A stretch of 62,000 nt of DNA from Gnetum montanum (Eukaryota; Streptophyta; Gnetopsida; Gnetales; Gnetaceae): NCBI GenBank assembly GCA_015680685.1, contig MNCI01006679.1, forward strand, positions 4,034 through 66,033, written 5' to 3'. The notes under the pieces are model-generated. The model did no database searches, was not told the origin of the DNA, and worked only from the letters and a program-made list of their open reading frames with translations. Shown in pieces: positions 56,817-62,000 of this stretch. Both the position numbers and the translations under genes were made by a program. Each line of letters opens with the position of its first letter. Position 1 is the first letter of the stretch.

Positions 56817-56858
56817 TTACATCTTAATTTTGAAAAAATTAGCTAGATTGATTTATAT
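56765..56858. repeat. Perfect 22-bp inverted repeat, 50-nt loop
   Basis: ATATAAATCAATCTAGCTAA+TT (56765-56786) is the exact reverse complement of 56837-56858. Confidence 0.88.
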
Positions 56859-57260
56859 TGCAAAAATTGATTTGGATAGATGGTTATCAATTTGAATTAT
56901 GATTACTTTGTGTTTGGATTATCAATCTCCATAACATCCAAAACTTGGATCTATATCTTCTTTCTATAGAAAGTTCTAGATTTCCTTTGGTTTTAATGTT
57001 ATTGATACCTATCGCAACAATTGTATAAATTGATATGATTTGGATTGATGCAAATAAATTGTAGTAATGTCAATCAATATCTTTGCCCTTGAAATACACC
57101 AAAGTTATCTATGTAGATCGATATGTTGTCAAGTCTTATTACTTCCATGATATCTTGTGATACAAAAAATTTGAAAAGGTGATTAGTACATATTGTTTAC
57201 TTGAAGAATTCGATGTACTTTGATATGGTTAGACAACCAAAAAAGATGTAAGAAAAATTG
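56817..57260. repeat. Dispersed repeat block, copy 2
   Basis: Matches 37710-38155: TTACATCTTAATTTTGAA, AGTTCTAGATTTCCTTTGGT, TTCCATGATATCTTGTGATA and TATGGTTAGACAAC in the same order. Confidence 0.75.
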
Positions 57261-57902
57261 AAGGTGATTAGAGGTTCTTTAGTGGCCAAAATAGAGCTTG
57301 AGATTCTTAGAGGAAAATTTATCAATCTAAGATCTATTGTTGAGAACTTGGCTAGAAGCATAAAGGACTATCGGGAGCTACAAAACCTTGCCCATACATT
57401 TGACATCAAATGTAAATAATTCATAGCTTGCTTTGTAAATGTGAAGGAGATTTTCCATTCACTATCATGCACATGGGATATTATAGCACTAGCTCATCTA
57501 GGTGAAGTATTGTGGACCTTTCACGACCCGTGAGGAAAATAGGAAAAGATGAAGGTACTTCTGGATGCCTTTCAACTTTTAATAATGCCAGCAATAATAG
57601 TAGGGTAGCCTAGGCCTTCAGTAAAGGAGGGATGTGATGAACGATCCTTTGCACCATAGGAGCCTTCACCTTTAGGCATGGTGTGACGATGTCATCCCAT
57701 TCCCATCCATCCAATAGACATCTACTAATTTTTGCTAAAAGTGTCTAATTTCTTTGTACATTGTACTAATTTTATAAAAATGTAAAATGGCACTCAAGAG
57801 TTCTTGAGTTTATTATAGTCAATTATTTGGTTCCATACTTTTCCAAATTTTATAAGAAACTAGATTCCATTTTGTTTACTTGAGGATGAGTTTTTAGTTA
57901 GT
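57261..57902 (+). pseudogene. Element H 3' internal region with short reading frame
   Basis: LKVIRGSLVAKIELEILRGK, NLRSIVENLARSIKDYREL and a Cys-containing tail are readable to about 57420, with ALAHLGEVLWTFHDP further on. A helical, charged character as in frame E; the two may be related but I cannot align them securely. The last ~65 bp (TTTGTTTACTTGAGGATGAG context) are the conserved pre-PPT block. Confidence 0.45.
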
Positions 57903-57912
57903 CGTAGGGATA
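57903..57912 (+). other. Element H polypurine tract
   Basis: CGTAGGGATA directly before the LTR; equivalent to B (ATGGGGGTA) and D (TATGGAGGTA). Confidence 0.72.
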
Positions 57913-58787
57913 TGATGAAGTGTCAATAAGTTAGCTACGTCGATGTATGCCTGTTGAAGCATTCCCATTGATGCATCTCAAGATTCATTGGTGTATGTGC
58001 ATCGACGATGATTCTCCCTAAGCCTATATAAGTTCACACACCAGTTGCATTTATGGCACCGTTGGCCAATCCCTTAGCTAAAATCTTGTAGTTTTTTTCT
58101 ATATAACTTAATGAAATTTCCCTCTAAGTGCTTGCAATATGGATTGAATTAATTGTACAAAATTTTATTTAAGTGTAAGATGTACTTGGGCATAGTTGCA
58201 TGAATGGAAATAAAATTGAGATTACTTCTCTTTAGTTTAGCACTTGGATTGGTGTAGGCTTATTTTCAAGCATTTTACTTTATATGTAGTTTACTTTTTT
58301 GTACTTAAGTAATTAGAATCCTAATTCATAAGTAATGTGAGTATGAACAATTCAAGCATAATATAATAACACATGGTAATCCTAGCAATGAATACTTAGT
58401 ACACATAGTAGTAAACCATTGGTAACCTAGTCATGTTAGTATACATTCAGGATGTGTACAAAAAGTGGAAATAGATGCTCCACATTTATGGTAGTTTATC
58501 TATTTATTAGTTAAGTTAAAACATTTTAATCATTTCTTACTTAATATTTTTTTATTGATAAAAATAATAAAAATTACAAATATAAATACCTTACACCTTA
58601 ATCACGCTTAGTCATACGGATAAAGCTAACACAAGTGATGATTAGTAAGACAACAACTAGTAATCACATGTTTTAATATATAGGACATATGCAACTTAGG
58701 TAGAAGGTGTCCACCAAATTCGATGGGATCATGTGTGCACACTTGTGATTCATATGGTTGGGTGTAGGAAATACCTAATGCTCATCA
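57913..58787 (+). repeat. Element H 3' LTR (family 1)
   Basis: 875 bp, TGATGAAGTGTC to CTCATCA. The right part has TTCATATGGTTGGGTGTAGG as in A. It is followed not by a PBS but by gag coding of element J, which shows it is a 3' LTR at an insertion junction. Confidence 0.87.
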
Positions 58788-60340
58788 CTTTCTAACCATC
58801 AAAAGCATGATTAATATTAGGGAGGTTATTTAAATTTCAACTAGGCATTAAAAGGATAGTTGTATTAAGTAACTAAATATGAACAATGTTTCTAGAATTG
58901 AGGGAGGCTACAATGTTGATTCATAGAATCATATACAAGCCTTCCATGATGTATGTACCTTGTAAAATATTAGAAACAAATGATAGAAGCCTAAGTTATT
59001 TCCAAGGATACTTATCAAGGAGGTAGAGAGTTGGTATAAATTATTATAATTAGAATCCATCTATTGATGGAGTATAGTATCAAACCTTTTTATTAACAAA
59101 TATTAGACTTACTTACAAGTGTCCAACTTGAGGAAGTAAATTGAAGGATGGAGGCAATGGAACTATAAATCGTTTGATACAAGCTTAGGAAACTACTATT
59201 TCACTATTACATAGATGCATAGGGCACGAATTATCTCAAAAGATGAAACTAAGCCACATCATATTTGGGCTCTAAAACAAGACACATGCAACTTTTTGTG
59301 CCTATGCCCAAGGAAGAATCTTAGAGATGTGAGCCCATCAAATCCAAAAATTCATTGACTAAGTGGCTAAGAAAGAAGAAGAGCTTAAGAAGAGAGAAAG
59401 TGCAAAAGAATACAACAAGAATCCATATCTTTGTAGAAGAAATGTAAATGCTTGTAATGTATGATTAGAAGAAGGCCCAATAGAAGTAGTGACCTAGAGA
59501 AAAATCTTGCTAATTCAGAAATCTATTTTAGAGATTGTAAACAAGGTCACTAAAATGTAAAACTTTGTTGATGAAAAATTTACACCGACTCTAAAGATAG
59601 TAGAAAAGAAAATAAAGTAGATACTAGCGAAAGAGAAAAGAAAGAAGAAAAAGTAGAAACTAGGAAGTGACATATAACTAGAAGGGAAAATATTTTACAG
59701 TTGAAGATGTCGTTGATTCTAAAATGGAGGAGGATGACTGGTGAAATTTGTACTAATATAAACATCTCAAAGGATGTTGTCCAATCATGAAACACTTGTT
59801 ATAATAAGGAGCATATGCATTAAATCCAAAGTTTAATAAGAAGTAGATGCTGAGGAGCTTATCTTATTCTCAAGGTGATTATAGATGGTCCTATCAACAA
59901 CATTAATATTATCCAAGTGGGAATTCTTCTCAACCTCAATAGCAATACTACCAATAGTTGTAAAACTCATATTTGTGTGGGGGGCCACCATCCCACATTA
60001 AGATAGCATTATTCCTATAGGTAACTTGACTCTTATGCATATTATGTCTAACAATCTATTTCTCCAAGTGATGATACTATTCATGCATATTCACATTACT
60101 ATTATCTATATCAATTCTATAGATCCACTACTCCTTGAGCTAAATATCCTTTTTACACTTCCACTAACCTTTGTAATACTCTCAACATTCTTACAATCCA
60201 CTTTCACTAATTCCATCACCACTAATGTAAGGATAGCTACCACCACATCCAAAACAAAGAAATGCAACATGGGTAGTTCACACAAAAATGGATTATAGTG
60301 CCAATAGCTTTTAAGTGTAAGCCTTGGAAACATCATTTCT
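58788..60340 (+). pseudogene. Element J gag remnant, interrupted by element H
   Basis: Begins inside the capsid core (SMINIREVI, KDSCIK, LNMNNVSRIEGGYNVDS, QAFHDVCTL, KLFPRILIKEVESWYKLL, LESIY; 58800-59070) aligned with element A from DEPLLATK onward. It continues with LTKWLRKKKSLRREKVQKNT and a knuckle remnant YKHLKGCCPIMKHL, then AYALNPKFN (59755-59840), and a Tyr/Pro/Gln-rich linker (PSGNSSQPQ) to about 60340. The left half of this gag is not in the window. Many stops. Confidence 0.78.
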
Positions 60341-60881
60341 TTAGGGTAGTTTTCATGCATGTGAAGGGAGTTGATTTACATATTAGTTTCTATAATACAA
60401 TGAAAGAATCTATAGTTGTGGACTTAGATTAAGCTAAAACATGTCAAAGTACTTAAAGTAAGCCAACAATGCCTTCACATTAAGGAACCAACAATGCCTT
60501 CACATTAAGGAACCAACAATGCCTTCACATTAAGGAACCCTTATTAAAACTTTCATGCTAACTCATGCATTGTCAAACTAGATTATGTTTAAGGATTTGC
60601 TATTAAATATCAAACTCACTATGTGTTAACCATATTTAGATATATAATTGTAATGGTTTGCACAATCATTACTAATAAAGTTATTGTATGATTACTTAAA
60701 AAGAGATATGACTATTAGTTAAAGTCATGTCCCTAGTTTTCTATGGCTTAAAGGGAAGATGCTGTGGTTGTTTTACACATAATATACACATTTTTCATAG
60801 TGTAATGTATAGATAATAATAAATCATGATTATTTTTAGTGGTTTTGATTTCTATTCTTATCTTACATATACCAAGATTTC
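60341..60881. other. Unclassified, with tandem repeat
   Basis: Between element J gag and the chromovirus LTR. The only structure seen is the 25-bp tandem repeat at 60463-60537. J protease, expected here, is not recognisable. Confidence 0.5.
60463..60537. repeat. Three perfect tandem copies of a 25-bp unit
   Basis: Units at 60463-60487, 60488-60512 and 60513-60537, each CCAACAATGCCTTCACATTA+AGGAA, with no mismatch. Confidence 0.95.
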
Positions 60882-61386
60882 TGTGACATCCCATAACCAG
60901 ATGTTGTAAAAATACGATCGCTTAATTTATCACATTCATCATTTTCTTAAATAATATAATGAAAACATCATAAATACTTAGTAAATGAATTAACTAGGAA
61001 ATAAATAATTGGTACTAAAAAATAAAAAATGAAAATAGAAAAAATTTTATTAATAGAAGAGAGTACTATAACACCCTCTAGGTTATCTTCCTATGCCACT
61101 TAAGCCTTAGAGGTATTTTGGCATTGCCACCATGGTTAGGCTATCAAGCCAAAGGGGTGATTAGTCCCTTCTTGTCCTGCTTCACCCAGCTCCCATCACT
61201 TAGCTTTCCTAGCTCCCCAAATCCATGCCAGCATAACCTCTAAACCCAATCTTAAATGGCATAGGTTAAACCCTTTCTTGAGGGATACATGAATAATCAT
61301 AACTCATAATGAGATTTCCATTCATTTGAAGGTTAATTACATTATTATAATTTTTTTTCACTCTTAACAAGGGATAGGTTATTACA
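60882..61386 (-). repeat. Chromovirus 3' LTR
   Basis: 505 bp; the minus strand starts TGTAATAACCTATCCC and ends TGGTTATGGGATGTCACA. A PPT and an integrase/chromodomain tail lie immediately upstream on the minus strand, which identifies it as the 3' LTR. Confidence 0.82.
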
Positions 61387-61401
61387 ATCTATCTCCCTTA
61401 A
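61387..61401 (-). other. Chromovirus polypurine tract
   Basis: The minus strand reads TTAAGGGAGATAGAT directly before the LTR start. Confidence 0.78.
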
Positions 61402-62000
61402 GCTTCCAACTCATCCTTGAGTGCTTCCTCTATATTTAGCTGCTTAGCTATTGCTTTACTATTATGCTCCTCAGCTTCAGTTCCTTTATTTTCCTCATTA
61501 TCATCTATACAAAAAAAGATTAGAAATTATAAACTATAATTTATTACATCAATAATAAATACAATTAATCATTCAATATCATCATGATGAAAAAGTTGGC
61601 GGTAAGTATTAAAAATAAACTCCCTATTTTCCCAAGTCTATTGATCACAATTTGACCATTGAACAAGTACTTCACTGATAGTTTTATTTTGTAATTTCAT
61701 TGTTCATTGTTCATTGGTTCTTAATTGCAATGGGTTTAACTTCAAAGCTAGCATTGTATCATAATGGAAAAGTGCTCCAATCCAACACATATGGTACATC
61801 ATTTTCATGAAATTTCTTTGGCAAGCTTACATGGAAAATTGGGTGAATTTTTAATGTTGCTGGAAGATTTAACCGATAGTCTACTTCATCAATTCTTTTA
61901 AAAATTTCAAAAGGATCCACAATATTTAGATGCCAGTTTAGTATATTTTCCAAGTTTAAGAGAACTTTTGGTAGGTTTTATTCTCAGTAGTACTTGATCT
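61402..62000 (-). pseudogene. Chromovirus integrase C-terminus and chromodomain remnant
   Basis: Frame 61953-61759 has FEIFKRIDEVDYRLNLPATL and KIHPIFHVSLPKKF, the conserved integrase C-terminal block of chromoviruses (xPxxIxxRIGxVAYxLxLPxxxxIHPVFHVSxLK). Past stops, EVLVQWSNCDQ, TWENREFIFNTYRQLF and HHDD (about 61690-61560) match a chromodomain (EVLIxWxxxxxxxATWE...FP). The chromodomain would direct integration to heterochromatin; here it is broken. The rest of the element lies right of the window. Confidence 0.85.

Noticed and set aside
60341-60881. Protease of element J
   Set aside because: No DSG-like or FPIIMGR-like motif found where it should be.
1-62000. CRISPR arrays, rRNA or tRNA genes, prokaryotic operons
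   Set aside because: No regularly spaced identical repeats with unique spacers, no rRNA blocks and no cloverleaf-like sequence were noticed. The short tandem arrays have no spacers, and the content is eukaryotic LTR/LINE elements.

Overview
This window looks like intergenic DNA from a large, repeat-rich plant nuclear genome. By eye it is about two-thirds A+T, and I could not support a single intact gene. Almost everything recognisable is a decayed retrotransposon: Ty3/gypsy elements of Athila-like, Tat-like and chromovirus type, non-autonomous LTR elements, and one LINE. Internal stops are frequent and are often TAG or TGA where Gln, Arg or Trp is expected, the usual scar of old methylated-cytosine decay. 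A gymnosperm or another plant with slow TE turnover would fit, but the sequence does not prove the taxon.

Layout. 1-53: tail of a plus-strand LTR inserted in the RNase H of element I. 54-5767 (-): Athila-like element I, whose 5' LTR sits inside a LINE remnant (5768-7050, -). 7051-7657: unclassified, with a 105-bp duplication. 7658-12725 (+): element A of the same LTR family (LTR, PBS, gag, protease, RT), broken inside RT. 12853-17520 (+): element B, a complete non-autonomous relative with a perfect GTGAC target duplication. 17526-22560: poorly classified, with short tandem repeats and candidate LTR pieces. 22560-23890: a detached copy of the same family's 3' spacer plus an LTR scrap. 24501-37270 (+): a long unrecognised reading frame (E) split by two insertions, element C (25022-28679, TSD TTACC) and element D (29520-36371, minus). 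38710-50412 (-): a second unrecognised reading frame split by element F (39297-49966), a 10.7-kb Tat-lineage element. 52560-56560 (-): Athila-like element G, which has lost RT and RNase H. 57261-58787 (+): 3' end of an element H inserted in the gag of element J (58788-60340). 60882-62000 (-): 3' end of a chromovirus.

How the parts relate. One LTR family (about 880 bp, ends TGATGA...TCATCA, PBS resembling TGGCACCGTTGTTGAGG) accounts for I, A, B, D, H, J and several scraps. Within it, A and I carry gag-protease-RT, whereas B and D carry only gag plus a conserved 3' spacer. B and D therefore look like non-autonomous elements mobilised in trans by A/I-type relatives (inference). F is the most complete autonomous architecture and has an unusual domain order: its second, archaeal-type RNase H lies between protease and RT.

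Several assembly scars are visible: a 46-N gap that seems about 220 bp too short, two single Ns flanking an inverted segment, and one single N between a duplicated overlap.
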